Origin: a virus | IMG/VR virus record: IMGVR_UViG_3300008110_001209 | Span: 1 to 27,340 of that record | Strand: one strand, 5' to 3' | DNA: 27,340 nt | In this document: positions 1 to 6,664 of the stretch, piece after piece | How the letters are laid out: every line of letters begins with the position of its first letter | How positions within the stretch are numbered: position 1 is the first letter of the stretch | Notes under the pieces: generated by a model | The model's input: the letters and a program-made list of their open reading frames with translations, nothing else | Databases searched by the model: none | What the model was told of the DNA's origin: nothing | Translations under genes and position numbers: made by a program

Positions 1-1
1 C

Positions 2-1312
2 GACTTTAGCATGGGCGAACAGTCTTGCTGGCTGGATTTGGACGGCGACGGCTACAAAGAGCCGTATGCGGTGACGTTCGACAGGGTGACAGGCGAGGGT
101 TACAGACTTCTCGCCCGTTACTACACGACCGATATTAAGAGAGTGCCAGAAGGAAGGAAGTTTGCGGGTGACATTCAACGGATCGAAGCTGAGAACTACT
201 ATACAAAATTTACCTTCATTCCTAGCCCTGATGGTGGTTTTTACGATTTGGGTTTTGGTGTTCTGCTTGGGCCTATTAACGAGTCAATCAACACGGCATT
301 CAACCAGATTTTCGACGCGGGGACGATGAAGACACTTGGCGGCGGCTTCTTAGGCCGTGGCGTCAAGATGCGTGGTGGTGAGACTTCATTCCGTCCGGGC
401 GAGTGGAAGCCCACAGACTCTACCGGTGTGTCCCTAAAAGACAACATCGTTCCCCTTCCGGTGGGTGAGCCGTCGATGATTCTCTTGGAGTTGATTAAGT
501 TCCTCGTTGGGTACGGGGAAAGAATCGCCGGAGCCTCAGAGATTGAAATGGGGCAACTTCCAGACAATGCCAAAGCCGGAGCCGTTGATACGGTAAACGC
601 CAACGGCCAAAAGATATTTAACGCCACCTACAAGCGGGTGTGGAGAGCATTCAAGAACGAGTTTAAGAAACTCTACAAGCTGAACCAGATATTCGTGAAG
701 TCCGATGGCTACATGGACAACGCGCAGTATTTTGAGATTACCGCTGAGGACTACACCGAAGACGCAAACGGTATCTGTCCGGTGGCTGATCCTAACGTCA
801 TCTCCGACTCGGATAGACAGGCACAAGCCGCAATGGTTGCAGGACGGGCGCAGACAACGGGTGGGTACAACAGGTACCTCGCGGAAAAGAACCTCTTGGA
901 AGCCTACTCCGTGCCGAATATCGACAACCTTCTGCCTGACCCACAAGGCCCAATGGCGCTTCCGGCTCCGGGCCCTGATCCGAAAATGCTTGAGATTGAA
1001 GTCAAGCAAAAAGCCCAAGCCCTCAAGGAGCAACAGTTCCAGATGGAAACGCAGCAGTTGGGCGTTGAGATTCAGATGGAAATTGCCGAATCTCAGGCAA
1101 GAACACAAAAGCTACAAGCTGAAGCCATTTTGATTCTGAAAGAAGCAGACAGCACAGAAATGGATCAAAAGATTGCGCTGATTAACGCGCAAATCGGCGC
1201 TGAAAAAGCAAATAGCGACCGACTATTCAAGCAAGCCGACTTAATTTTGAAAGCGAATAAAGATGGACAGAGACGCGTGGGTGTCGTGGATGCAGCAAGA
1301 AGTAACGCTTGA
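2..1312 (+). CDS. Portal protein, C-terminal part (5' end outside window)
   Basis: The frame is open from base 2, so the first ATG at 11 is internal and the true start lies upstream. Portals form the dodecameric ring at the capsid vertex through which DNA is packaged and ejected. The visible 436 codons begin with the motif WLDLDGDGYKEPY, which I recognise from large P22-type portals of environmental podoviruses. A stem/wing-like body follows, rich in conserved glycines (GFGVLLGPINESINTAFNQ), and then a long Gln/Glu/Lys-rich coiled coil from about residue 330 to 410, as expected for the C-terminal barrel or crown of large portals. The stop overlaps the next gene by 50 bp. Its place before a co-chaperonin, scaffold and capsid gene supports the call. 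Family assignment is from recalled motifs, not from a search. Confidence 0.85.
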   Translation, partial: DFSMGEQSCWLDLDGDGYKEPYAVTFDRVTGEGYRLLARYYTTDIKRVPEGRKFAGDIQRIEAENYYTKFTFIPSPDGGFYDLGFGVLLGPINESINTAFNQIFDAGTMKTLGGGFLGRGVKMRGGETSFRPGEWKPTDSTGVSLKDNIVPLPVGEPSMILLELIKFLVGYGERIAGASEIEMGQLPDNAKAGAVDTVNANGQKIFNATYKRVWRAFKNEFKKLYKLNQIFVKSDGYMDNAQYFEITAEDYTEDANGICPVADPNVISDSDRQAQAAMVAGRAQTTGGYNRYLAEKNLLEAYSVPNIDNLLPDPQGPMALPAPGPDPKMLEIEVKQKAQALKEQQFQMETQQLGVEIQMEIAESQARTQKLQAEAILILKEADSTEMDQKIALINAQIGAEKANSDRLFKQADLILKANKDGQRRVGVVDAARSNA

Positions 1313-1502
1313 GTTTTTCAAGAAGCTGCAATACGCAAAAGACGAAGCTAAAGAAGATTGGGCGCGAGAGATGTTTCGTGCTGAGGATATGCAGGAATGG
1401 GCGCTAAAAAACGCCTTCGCATTAGGTGGAATCAAGGTTATCAATCAAATCTTAGACAAGGAGTTCATGCCAGATGAAGAACGAAAGCGGGATACACCCT
1501 AA
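1263..1502 (+). CDS. Small hypothetical protein between portal and co-chaperonin
   Basis: A 79-residue acidic, mostly helical protein rich in Trp, Glu and Lys. It starts inside the end of the portal gene (50 bp overlap) and ends 29 bp inside the GroES-like gene. An in-frame ATG at 1290 is an alternative start that would shorten the overlap; I cannot decide between them because neither has a strong Shine-Dalgarno sequence. No catalytic motif or membrane segment is visible. Similar small genes often follow portal genes in environmental podoviruses, but I do not recognise a function. Reality is supported by its phasing between two certain genes with overlapping ends, the usual style of this operon. 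Confidence 0.7.
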   Translation: MDRDAWVSWMQQEVTLEFFKKLQYAKDEAKEDWAREMFRAEDMQEWALKNAFALGGIKVINQILDKEFMPDEERKRDTP

Positions 1503-1812
1503 AGGCTACGCGGTACTCGTCAGACTCGATCCAGTTGAAACCAAAATTGGCTTTTTGGAAAAGACGGAACAGCAAATTGCTGAAGCCTTTTTTTCACAAA
1601 CCAAAGCCACCGTCGTTGAGATTGGGCCGCTGGCATGGGCTGATGAAGTCGTTGAAGGCCAGATTGTTCCTCGTTGCGCCGTTGGCGACAAGGTAATCAT
1701 CAAGCGATATGCCGGTGAAACGATTGAAGGCAACGACAAAGACGAAAAGGGCAAGCCAATCCAGTACCGATTGCTTGGAGACAAAGATATTTTTGCAATT
1801 AGGAGTGAATAA
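1474..1812 (+). CDS. GroES-like co-chaperonin (Cpn10 fold)
   Basis: A 112-residue protein matching the GroES/gp31 layout: an N-terminal strand HPKGYAVLVRLDPVETK, a variable mobile-loop-like stretch (about residues 25-42), the middle signature ATVVEIGPLAW, then VGDKVIIKRYAGE and a C-terminal YRLLGDKDIFAI, equivalent to the EEVLIMSESDILAI end of bacterial GroES. Such proteins cap the host GroEL chamber; T4 gp31 and related phage proteins help fold the major capsid protein. Its position between the portal and scaffold/MCP genes fits that role. The stop TAA overlaps the ATG of the next gene (TAATG at 1810-1814), suggesting translational coupling. The acidic insert near the C-terminus (GNDKDEKGK) is not typical of GroES. 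That it works with host GroEL is inference. Confidence 0.8.
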   Translation: MKNESGIHPKGYAVLVRLDPVETKIGFLEKTEQQIAEAFFSQTKATVVEIGPLAWADEVVEGQIVPRCAVGDKVIIKRYAGETIEGNDKDEKGKPIQYRLLGDKDIFAIRSE

Positions 1813-1892
1813 TGGTTGACACAGCTACCGTTGATGTGGTAACGTCCGACAGCGTGACGGATTCTAAAAAGGCCAGCACGTACTCCCGATAG
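1812..1892 (+). CDS. Scaffold protein, N-terminal fragment (frame broken)
   Basis: ATG at 1812 has a good Shine-Dalgarno (AGGAG, 1801-1805) at 6 nt spacing and overlaps the stop of the co-chaperonin gene, so this is where ribosomes should begin the scaffold gene. The frame gives an acidic Thr/Val/Ser-rich N-terminus and stops after 26 residues at TAG 1890-1892. The scaffold body continues in the -1 frame, open from 1868. Reading across as KKAST then VLPIVKSK gives a natural sequence if one base (or a length equal to 1 mod 3) is missing between about 1868 and 1890. It is therefore annotated as the start of the scaffold gene and not as a separate peptide. Confidence 0.6.
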   Translation: MVDTATVDVVTSDSVTDSKKASTYSR

Positions 1893-1927
1893 TCAAGTCA
1901 AAACTCAAAGAAGAAACCGCAGCGCGG

Positions 1928-2521
1928 TTGAAACTTGAGGCCGAGTTAAAGCAAACCCGCCAAGACACCATTGCCTTAAAACAGCACATGGAAAAAGCGT
2001 CTGCAAGGGAAAAGGCTGAACTCGCTAGTGAGATTGCTCGCCTAAAACAAGAGCGCATTACCGCGATTCAAGAAGGTGATGGCGTTCGTGTCGATCAGGT
2101 CGAAACCCGCATAGAAGAACTCAAGGCGGCACAAAAAGAAGAAGTCAAGCCGGTTCAACAGCAAGTCAGGCAAGAAGTCCATCCCGCTTATGCTGAGTGG
2201 GTAAAAGACAACAAGTGGTATCAAAGCGATGCAGTAATGACGGCTTATGTCAATGCTCGTGCTTATGAAATGAATTTAGGTGGTCATTCTCTTGAGGACA
2301 CGCTAAAGGCCATTGATGTTGAAATACGTGAGCGTTTCCCAGAAAAGTTCCAAGACAAGTCAACAGAACGTCCTTCGGCTCATCGAGGAGGAAGTGTGGC
2401 GAAGAAAGCCGCACCAAACTCGTATGAAGCGATGCCGCTAGAAGACCAAAAGGCTTGTGACCGAATGGTTAAGCAATATGGCCTTAAGCGCGAAGACTAC
2501 GTTAAAAACTACTGGAGCTAA
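1928..2521 (+). CDS. Scaffolding-like protein, main part
   Basis: 197 residues counted from a TTG at 1928, but the frame is open back to 1868 and the TTG lacks a ribosome site, so the real N-terminus is probably the fragment at 1812. The first half is a long charged coiled coil (Lys/Glu/Ala/Gln, about residues 1-85). A compact segment with HPAYAEWVKDNKWYQSD follows, then a basic linker with AHRGGSVAKKAAP and a basic C-terminal helix ending DYVKNYWS. A helical, charged protein of this size just upstream of the capsid genes is the usual form of a podovirus scaffold, which guides procapsid assembly and leaves or is cleaved. The basic C-terminus would suit capsid binding as in P22 gp8 (family knowledge). 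The exact family was not searched. Confidence 0.65.
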   Translation: MKLEAELKQTRQDTIALKQHMEKASAREKAELASEIARLKQERITAIQEGDGVRVDQVETRIEELKAAQKEEVKPVQQQVRQEVHPAYAEWVKDNKWYQSDAVMTAYVNARAYEMNLGGHSLEDTLKAIDVEIRERFPEKFQDKSTERPSAHRGGSVAKKAAPNSYEAMPLEDQKACDRMVKQYGLKREDYVKNYWS

Positions 2522-2523
2522 TC

Positions 2524-3042
2524 ATGGGACGACCAAGCAACGCAGAAATCGCAGCACGTAGTGAGAAGCAAGAAGTTAGAGCAAGAATCGACGCACGGGA
2601 ATATGCGGCAAAGGTTCGACGCGAGAGAGTAGGCATCACCAGTATTACGAAGCGTTTACCTGACTTTGGTGACAATCCCGGCTGGAAACGGCGCTGGGTG
2701 AATGAAGAAAACTTGCCCCAACGGAAACGAGAGGGTTACAGGTTTGTGACCAAAGACGAAGTAAACGATCCGTCGTATGACGCTTCTCGTAAAGATAGTG
2801 ACCCATCTAACTATCTTTGTTTTGCAGTAGGCGGCGTTACGGATCAGGGTAATTTGCGTCAGGCGTACCTCATGGAGATACCGGACGAAATAGCCTCCGA
2901 GTTAGATTTTGAGAAAAGCATCAAGCAGGTCAAGGTGTCCGAGAGCCAAATCCGCAACGGTACGGTGGGTAATCCACAAGCCAAAGGCGGTGTACGGGGC
3001 GCCGAAGACGGCGTAACACCAATCAAAATTTCGACTACATAG
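2524..3042 (+). CDS. Hypothetical head-region protein with basic N-terminus
   Basis: 172 residues. The N-terminus MGRPSNAEIAARSEK resembles an AT-hook-like GRPS element, followed by a strongly basic helix. The middle contains WKRRWVNEENLPQRKREGY, a pattern (basic, RWVN, then a GY/GW and V) that I associate with a widespread phage protein of unknown function encoded between scaffold and capsid genes. The second half is less basic. A Shine-Dalgarno-like GGAG lies about 7 nt upstream of the ATG, and the gene starts 2 nt after the scaffold stop. It may be a minor capsid or assembly factor; nothing in the sequence shows an enzymatic role. Confidence 0.7.
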   Translation: MGRPSNAEIAARSEKQEVRARIDAREYAAKVRRERVGITSITKRLPDFGDNPGWKRRWVNEENLPQRKREGYRFVTKDEVNDPSYDASRKDSDPSNYLCFAVGGVTDQGNLRQAYLMEIPDEIASELDFEKSIKQVKVSESQIRNGTVGNPQAKGGVRGAEDGVTPIKISTT

Positions 3043-3051
3043 GAGGGCTAA

Positions 3052-3672
3052 ATGCCTACATTAAATGCTCCATTCGGGCTTCAACCTTATCGCGGTGGTG
3101 GTTCGTCTGCGTATGCGTTGCAGACCCGTCGTTACTTCATTCCGTCGTCTAACGGTAACGCTTTCTACATCGGTTCGCCGGTTAAGTTTGCCGCTACTGG
3201 TGATGCAGACGGCACTCCCGGTATTGACGTTGCTGCCGGTACTGACACGTTCTGCGGTGCAGTTGTTTCGATTGAGCCCGCAAACGTCGGTGGTATCTCG
3301 CAAGTCGGCTCTAACTTGAACTTGGAACAGGTTTCGATTCCAGCGTCCAAGACCCGCGACTACTACGTCTATGTTGCAGACGATCCCAATCAAGTGTTTG
3401 AGATTCAGGGTGACGCTACCGCAACCAACCAAGTCCTCGCAAACAGCAACAAGTGCGCTTCGATGACCATTACGGCTCCATCGCCAGCATCCTTCCCGAC
3501 CTCTGCGACCGTGTTGAACAGCTCTACTATCGCCACCAACAACACGCTGAACCTGAAGTTGTTGGGTTTGTCGCCGCGTCCAGAAGCAAACCGCAAAGGC
3601 TTTGGTGCTTATGCTGTTTGGCTTGTCAAGATCAACCTGCACCAGTTGGCTAACGGCGCAACCGGCGTATAA
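3052..3672 (+). CDS. Head decoration/structural protein (putative)
   Basis: 206 residues, beta-rich, with a strong ribosome site (AGGAGG at 3041-3046, 5 nt before ATG). The start MPTLNAPFGLQPYRGGG matches the common phage pattern N-A-P-F-G-(F/L)-x-P seen in proteins encoded directly before MCP genes in environmental podoviruses. Further motifs are RYFIPSSNGNAFYIGSPVK and the central DYYVYVADDPNQVFEIQ. Position and beta-rich composition suggest a capsid decoration or stabilising protein. The length is in the range I would expect and no truncation is seen. The capsid-decoration role is inference from context. Confidence 0.65.
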   Translation: MPTLNAPFGLQPYRGGGSSAYALQTRRYFIPSSNGNAFYIGSPVKFAATGDADGTPGIDVAAGTDTFCGAVVSIEPANVGGISQVGSNLNLEQVSIPASKTRDYYVYVADDPNQVFEIQGDATATNQVLANSNKCASMTITAPSPASFPTSATVLNSSTIATNNTLNLKLLGLSPRPEANRKGFGAYAVWLVKINLHQLANGATGV

Positions 3673-3684
3673 GGGGGAATAAAA

Positions 3685-3792
3685 ATGAGTGGATTTATTG
3701 GTACAGGCAATCACCCCAAAGCTCTCTGGCCGGGTGTAAAAACGTGGTTCGGAAGGCCTACGAGGAAATCGTGCAAGACACGGGTTTCGTAA
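3685..3792 (+). CDS. Major capsid protein, N-terminal fragment (frame broken)
   Basis: ATG 3685 has a Shine-Dalgarno AGGGGG (3672-3677) 7 nt upstream and begins with MSGFIGTGNHPKALWPGV and KTWFG, the typical N-terminus of this MCP family (PKALWxGVxxWWG). After WFG the frame runs into unrelated residues and a TAA at 3790-3792. The capsid body resumes in the -1 frame as KAYEEIVQDTG from 3753. In family members as I recall them, about 20 residues with an acidic consensus (E-H/L-P...DLF) separate the WWG and KAYEE motifs. That segment is absent here, so the junction looks like a deletion whose length is not a multiple of three. Confidence 0.7.
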   Translation: MSGFIGTGNHPKALWPGVKTWFGRPTRKSCKTRVS

Positions 3793-4550
3793 CGGCTCCT
3801 GTCAAAGCGCAAGGCGCGGGTATCGCGTATGACGCAAACGTGCAGGGCTACACAACTCGTGCAACCAACGTTACCTATGCTTTGGGTTACGCGGTGACGA
3901 TGGAAGAACTCGCAGACAATCTGTACGAAAAAGTCTCGATGGCTCGTTCCAAGGCTCTTGCTTACTCCCACGCTCAGGCGCGTGAGATTGTTACGGCTAA
4001 CGTGTTGAACAACGGCTTTAGCTCGTCCCTTCAGGTTATCGGTGACGGTCAGGCGTTCTTTTCCACAACCCATCCGTTTACTTCTGGCGGTTCGTTTGCC
4101 AACAAGTCAACGGTTGATGCCGATTTGTCGGAAGCCTCGCTGGAAGATGGTTTGATCTTGGTTCGCGGTTTCACTACGGACAAAGGCCAGCCAATCCGCG
4201 TTGCGCCTAAGAAGTTGATCGTGGCTCGTCAAAACGAATACAACGCAGCACGTATTCTAAAGTCGATCCTGCAAAACGACACGGGCAACAACGCAATCAA
4301 TGCGATTCGTGCTACCGGCGCTCTGCCAGAAGGTTACATGGTTTGTGACTATCTGACAGATACGAATGCTTGGTTCATCAAGAACGATATCCCAACGGGT
4401 TCGGGCTTTATGTTCTTTGACCGTATGCCAGTCACGTTCGACAAGGACAACGACTTCAACACCAAGAACGCGCTCGCTTCCGCAGTACAGCGTTTCTCGG
4501 TAGCCGTTGCTGATCCGCGATGCTATTTTGGCTCTAGCGGTTCGTCTTAA
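3744..4550 (+). CDS. Major capsid protein, main part
   Basis: 268 residues if counted from GTG 3744, but the genuine start is at 3685 in another frame. Recognisable MCP motifs in order: KAYEEIVQDTGFVTAPVK, YTTRATNVTYALGYAVTMEE, LADNLYEKVSMARSKALA, FFSTTHPFTSGGSFANK, then an alpha/beta region with KKLIVARQNEYNAARILKS, and the C-terminal AVADPRCYFGSSGSS. This pattern belongs to an MCP family common in aquatic podoviruses, presumed to have the HK97 fold, which builds the icosahedral shell. The protein would be about 290 residues if joined with the fragment at 3685, slightly short for the family because of the apparent deletion near 3753. As written the sequence cannot give a full-length capsid protein without frameshifting. 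It ends with two tandem stop codons (TAATAA). Confidence 0.85.
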   Translation: MVRKAYEEIVQDTGFVTAPVKAQGAGIAYDANVQGYTTRATNVTYALGYAVTMEELADNLYEKVSMARSKALAYSHAQAREIVTANVLNNGFSSSLQVIGDGQAFFSTTHPFTSGGSFANKSTVDADLSEASLEDGLILVRGFTTDKGQPIRVAPKKLIVARQNEYNAARILKSILQNDTGNNAINAIRATGALPEGYMVCDYLTDTNAWFIKNDIPTGSGFMFFDRMPVTFDKDNDFNTKNALASAVQRFSVAVADPRCYFGSSGSS

Positions 4551-4558
4551 TAAAGGAC

Positions 4559-4578
4559 GGGGCGGGGAAACTCGCCCC
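4559..4578 (+). other. GNRA-capped hairpin directly after the MCP gene
   Basis: GGGGCGGG (4559-4566), tetraloop GAAA (4567-4570) and CTCGCCCC (4571-4578) form an 8-bp stem with one G-U pair, starting 8 nt after the MCP stop. No U-tract follows (next bases TACTGACAATG), so it is not a standard intrinsic terminator. It may protect the 3' end of the abundant capsid mRNA or pause or partly terminate transcription. It also buries the only G-rich stretch upstream of the gene at 4587, which has no other Shine-Dalgarno sequence. Confidence 0.6.
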
Positions 4579-4586
4579 TACTGACA

Positions 4587-4937
4587 ATGACAGATATGAA
4601 GCCAACTCAAGAACCAGTAATCGAAGATTCTGAAATTGACGGCATGGTGGCTGGGTCAATCAACGACCTCGCCATTATGGAGCAAGTTATTCAGAACAAA
4701 CTCGCCCAAAAGGAAGCGGAAATCGCTGAATTAAAGGCTGAGATAGCCGCTGAGAAGGAAGTTGTGTTGTCCCTTCGCGGTAAAGCGGAAAGCGGTTTGC
4801 GTTCCGTTGATGACGAACGTGCCCACGTTGCACAACAGCAAGCCGACCTGATTACTCTGATGCAAGAGTACGACGCGAAGTTGCTTGCCATGAAAGCTGC
4901 TGCAAAGCAGTTTTCGGAAACCATCGAATCTATCTAA
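4587..4937 (+). CDS. Hypothetical coiled-coil protein
   Basis: 116 residues: an acidic N-terminus (about residues 1-25), then an almost continuous Ala/Glu/Lys/Gln coiled coil to the C-terminus. No membrane segment or catalytic motif is seen. The start at 4587 (or the in-frame ATG at 4596) has no free Shine-Dalgarno; the G-rich stretch upstream is the 5' arm of a stable hairpin (4559-4578). Expression may therefore be low or depend on ribosomes arriving from the MCP gene. Position after the capsid gene suggests a minor virion or assembly protein, but no function is shown. Confidence 0.7.
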   Translation: MTDMKPTQEPVIEDSEIDGMVAGSINDLAIMEQVIQNKLAQKEAEIAELKAEIAAEKEVVLSLRGKAESGLRSVDDERAHVAQQQADLITLMQEYDAKLLAMKAAAKQFSETIESI

Positions 4938-4938
4938 T

Positions 4939-4978
4939 CCTTTGCGCCTTCGGGCGCTGAGAAATCAGCGTAAAGGAG
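4939..4978 (+). promoter_or_regulatory. Structured leader masking the Shine-Dalgarno of the gene at 4986
   Basis: Between two genes lie GCGCC-TTCG-GGCGC (4944-4957, a C(UUCG)G hairpin), CGCTGA-GAAA-TCAGCG (4955-4970, GNRA hairpin) and an outer helix CCTTT (4939-4943) with AAAGG (4972-4976). The outer AAAGG is part of the Shine-Dalgarno AAAGGAG of the gene starting at 4986. The outer helix can extend to 9 bp (4939-4947 with 4968-4976, one G-U pair) only if the UUCG hairpin opens, so two folds exclude each other. This looks like an RNA element controlling translation of the downstream structural gene; function is inferred. Confidence 0.55.
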
Positions 4979-4985
4979 TTTCACC

Positions 4986-5735
4986 ATGTCAGTTTCAAAA
5001 CCAACACGTTACACCAAAGGCGTTAGCAATCAGCCTTCATATTCACCTCTTGGTGACTTCCCAATTCCAAGCCCACTTGCCGCGCATATCTACATCAATG
5101 ACTTTGATGATTACCATGCTGGCGAATGGACGGTTACAACTACTACCGGCACAACGGCAAGATTGGCTTTTAACGGTGGTGCGCTCATTCAAACCACTGC
5201 CGCAACGCTGAACGACATTCAATCCAACGTCAAGAACCCTGCATCTTTTACCCCTGTTGCGGGTCAAGGTGTATGGTTTATGTGGCGCGGTCAGTTGTCT
5301 AACGCGGCTGGCTGTACGCTTCAAGTCGGCCTTCAAACGGGTGGTACGTTCTTGGCTCCAACGGACGGCATCTACTTCACCAAAGCGGCTGCGGCTACTT
5401 CGGTAAGTCTAGTGATTCGCGCATCTAGCGTATCAACCACTGTTGCAATCCCGACCTTCGCATTTGCTGATGCAACTAACGCCATGCTTGCCTTTTACTA
5501 CGATGGTAAGCAAGTAACGGCATGGGCTTCGACCAGCGCATCTACTGGCGTTCCCGTAACTAACCCCGGTACGGCCAACTCGCCGTCTGTTTACACGGCT
5601 ACTACCGGGACGCAAACATTGACTAACTTCCCAACGGCTAATTTGTCAGTCGGCTTTGGCTTGAGCGCAAGTTCTGCCACTGTCCGCACCATGACCACTG
5701 ACTACATCTTGGCAGCTAACGAAATTATCCGTTGA
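4986..5735 (+). CDS. Beta-rich virion structural protein
   Basis: 249 residues, rich in Thr/Ala/Ser/Gly strands and almost free of charge clusters, starting after AAAGGAG (4972-4978) at 7 nt spacing. The segment YINDFDDYHAGEWTVTTTTG, followed by ATLNDIQSNVKNP and GVWFMWRGQLSNA, is a pattern I recognise from phage structural proteins encoded just after MCP genes. They resemble concanavalin/jelly-roll sandwiches (FDDY...W...G...N.Q). It may be a head fibre or decoration protein. The Shine-Dalgarno lies in a folded leader (4939-4978), suggesting translation control. The stop TGA overlaps a TTG that could start a small gene (TTGA at 5732-5735). Confidence 0.75.
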   Translation: MSVSKPTRYTKGVSNQPSYSPLGDFPIPSPLAAHIYINDFDDYHAGEWTVTTTTGTTARLAFNGGALIQTTAATLNDIQSNVKNPASFTPVAGQGVWFMWRGQLSNAAGCTLQVGLQTGGTFLAPTDGIYFTKAAAATSVSLVIRASSVSTTVAIPTFAFADATNAMLAFYYDGKQVTAWASTSASTGVPVTNPGTANSPSVYTATTGTQTLTNFPTANLSVGFGLSASSATVRTMTTDYILAANEIIR

Positions 5736-5908
5736 TCGTCATTAAACGGATTGATGAGATACGGAGTGAGGATGACAAGGAAACTTTTGTCATCTCTCGC
5801 CCGCCTTATCGGTGGTACAAGTTTCGATGGTTGCAGATAAAGGAAATAGCCCGTGTCATCAATGGTCATTGCAAACGTCTATTCCGCAGAGGGGACGGTA
5901 GCCGGTAG
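5732..5908 (+). CDS. Possible small basic protein (TTG start)
   Basis: A 58-codon frame from TTG 5732, overlapping the previous stop as TTGA, fills most of the 117-bp gap before the gene at 5853 and overlaps it by 56 bp. The product is rich in Arg, Lys, Ile and aromatic residues (for example RPPYRWYKFRWLQIKEIARV), which looks protein-like. No Shine-Dalgarno is visible, so it would depend on re-initiation. The same TTGA arrangement occurs at 6098. Without homologues this remains tentative. Confidence 0.35.
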   Translation: MIVIKRIDEIRSEDDKETFVISRPPYRWYKFRWLQIKEIARVINGHCKRLFRRGDGSR

Positions 5909-6101
5909 TTCGGTTATTACCTTCCCGTGGAGACCGCGCAAGGTTGTTGTGACAAACGACTCGGTGATAAACAACATCACCGTGACGATTAAGGGGCAAG
6001 CCTTAACCCTAAAGCCCACCGAAACACTAACAGCAATGCTGACGTTGAGTGATCTTACGTTAGCGGGTAACGCAGACTATCGTGTTTGGGGGTTCGGTTG
6101 A
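5853..6101 (+). CDS. Small hypothetical beta-strand protein
   Basis: 82 residues from GTG 5853, chosen because AGGA (5841-5844) lies 8 nt upstream; the ATG at 5862 would be too far from it. The sequence alternates polar and hydrophobic residues (FPWRPRKVVVTNDSVINN, ITVTIKGQALTLKPTETL), the pattern of a small beta sandwich. No signal peptide or catalytic motif is present. It sits among structural genes and its stop overlaps the next start (TTGA at 6098-6101), so it is probably a minor virion component. I do not recognise the family. Confidence 0.65.
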   Translation: MSSMVIANVYSAEGTVAGSSVITFPWRPRKVVVTNDSVINNITVTIKGQALTLKPTETLTAMLTLSDLTLAGNADYRVWGFG

Positions 6102-6664
6102 GTGATTTGGGTTCAGACCTTCGCAAGAATAGCGTCGTTATCCTCGATGACGGCGTAGTTCAAGGCGTTGTCAATCGTATCGACTTTACTGGCGGAACTG
6201 TAACGGTCTCCGGCGTTACTGCCACCGTCCCATTAGGCGGGGGCGGTGGTGGCGGGACTACGATCACGGTTCAAGATGAAGGCGTCACCCAAAGCACAAC
6301 CGTTACCACGTTGAACTTCACGGGTTCCGGCGTAACCGCTTCTGGTGGTGGTGCGACGGCAACAATCAATGTGTCAGGGGGCGGTGGCGGTTCTTCCGTC
6401 TGGACTGAAATGGATGTGGACTTCGGCACAAAGCCCGTCTACGACGCCCAATTCACGATTACAGACGCGGGTATCTCCGCCTCCAGCAAGGTTATGGTTC
6501 TCCCAAGCGGCAAAGCCGCAACAGGACGTACTGCTGATGATTGGCAATGGGATGGCGCTGTCTTTGCCGCGAATCCTGCGAGTGGTTCTGCTACGTGCTA
6601 CGCAACATTTCTTCCGGGGCCGATTGTTGGCTTCCGCAAACTTCAATACCAAGTGGCGGCATAA
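6098..6664 (+). CDS. Structural protein with repeated beta modules and Gly linkers
   Basis: 188 residues from TTG 6098, which overlaps the preceding TGA and has G-rich sequence (6088-6092) upstream; an in-frame TTG at 6086 is the alternative. Two copies of a roughly 45-residue module are visible: VVILDDGVVQGVVNRIDFTG and TITVQDEGVTQSTTVTTLNF, each going on to a G-V-T-A stretch and ending in a poly-Gly linker (7 and 5 glycines). This DEG...NF.G.GVTA...GGG pattern is common in phage fibre and neck proteins. The C-terminal part (about residues 105-188) is a separate beta domain ending RKLQYQVAA. Likely a virion appendage component; the exact location is unknown. Confidence 0.65.
   Translation: MSDLGSDLRKNSVVILDDGVVQGVVNRIDFTGGTVTVSGVTATVPLGGGGGGGTTITVQDEGVTQSTTVTTLNFTGSGVTASGGGATATINVSGGGGGSSVWTEMDVDFGTKPVYDAQFTITDAGISASSKVMVLPSGKAATGRTADDWQWDGAVFAANPASGSATCYATFLPGPIVGFRKLQYQVAA

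Noticed and set aside
1816-1845. TTGACA as a promoter -35 inside the scaffold start
   Set aside because: The best -10 (TAACGT) has only three matches and an 18-bp spacer; it lies inside coding sequence.
3061-3714. 217-residue leftward open frame
   Set aside because: It lies fully opposite the decoration-like gene with a strong ribosome site, has an odd Arg/Val/Thr composition and no ribosome site of its own.
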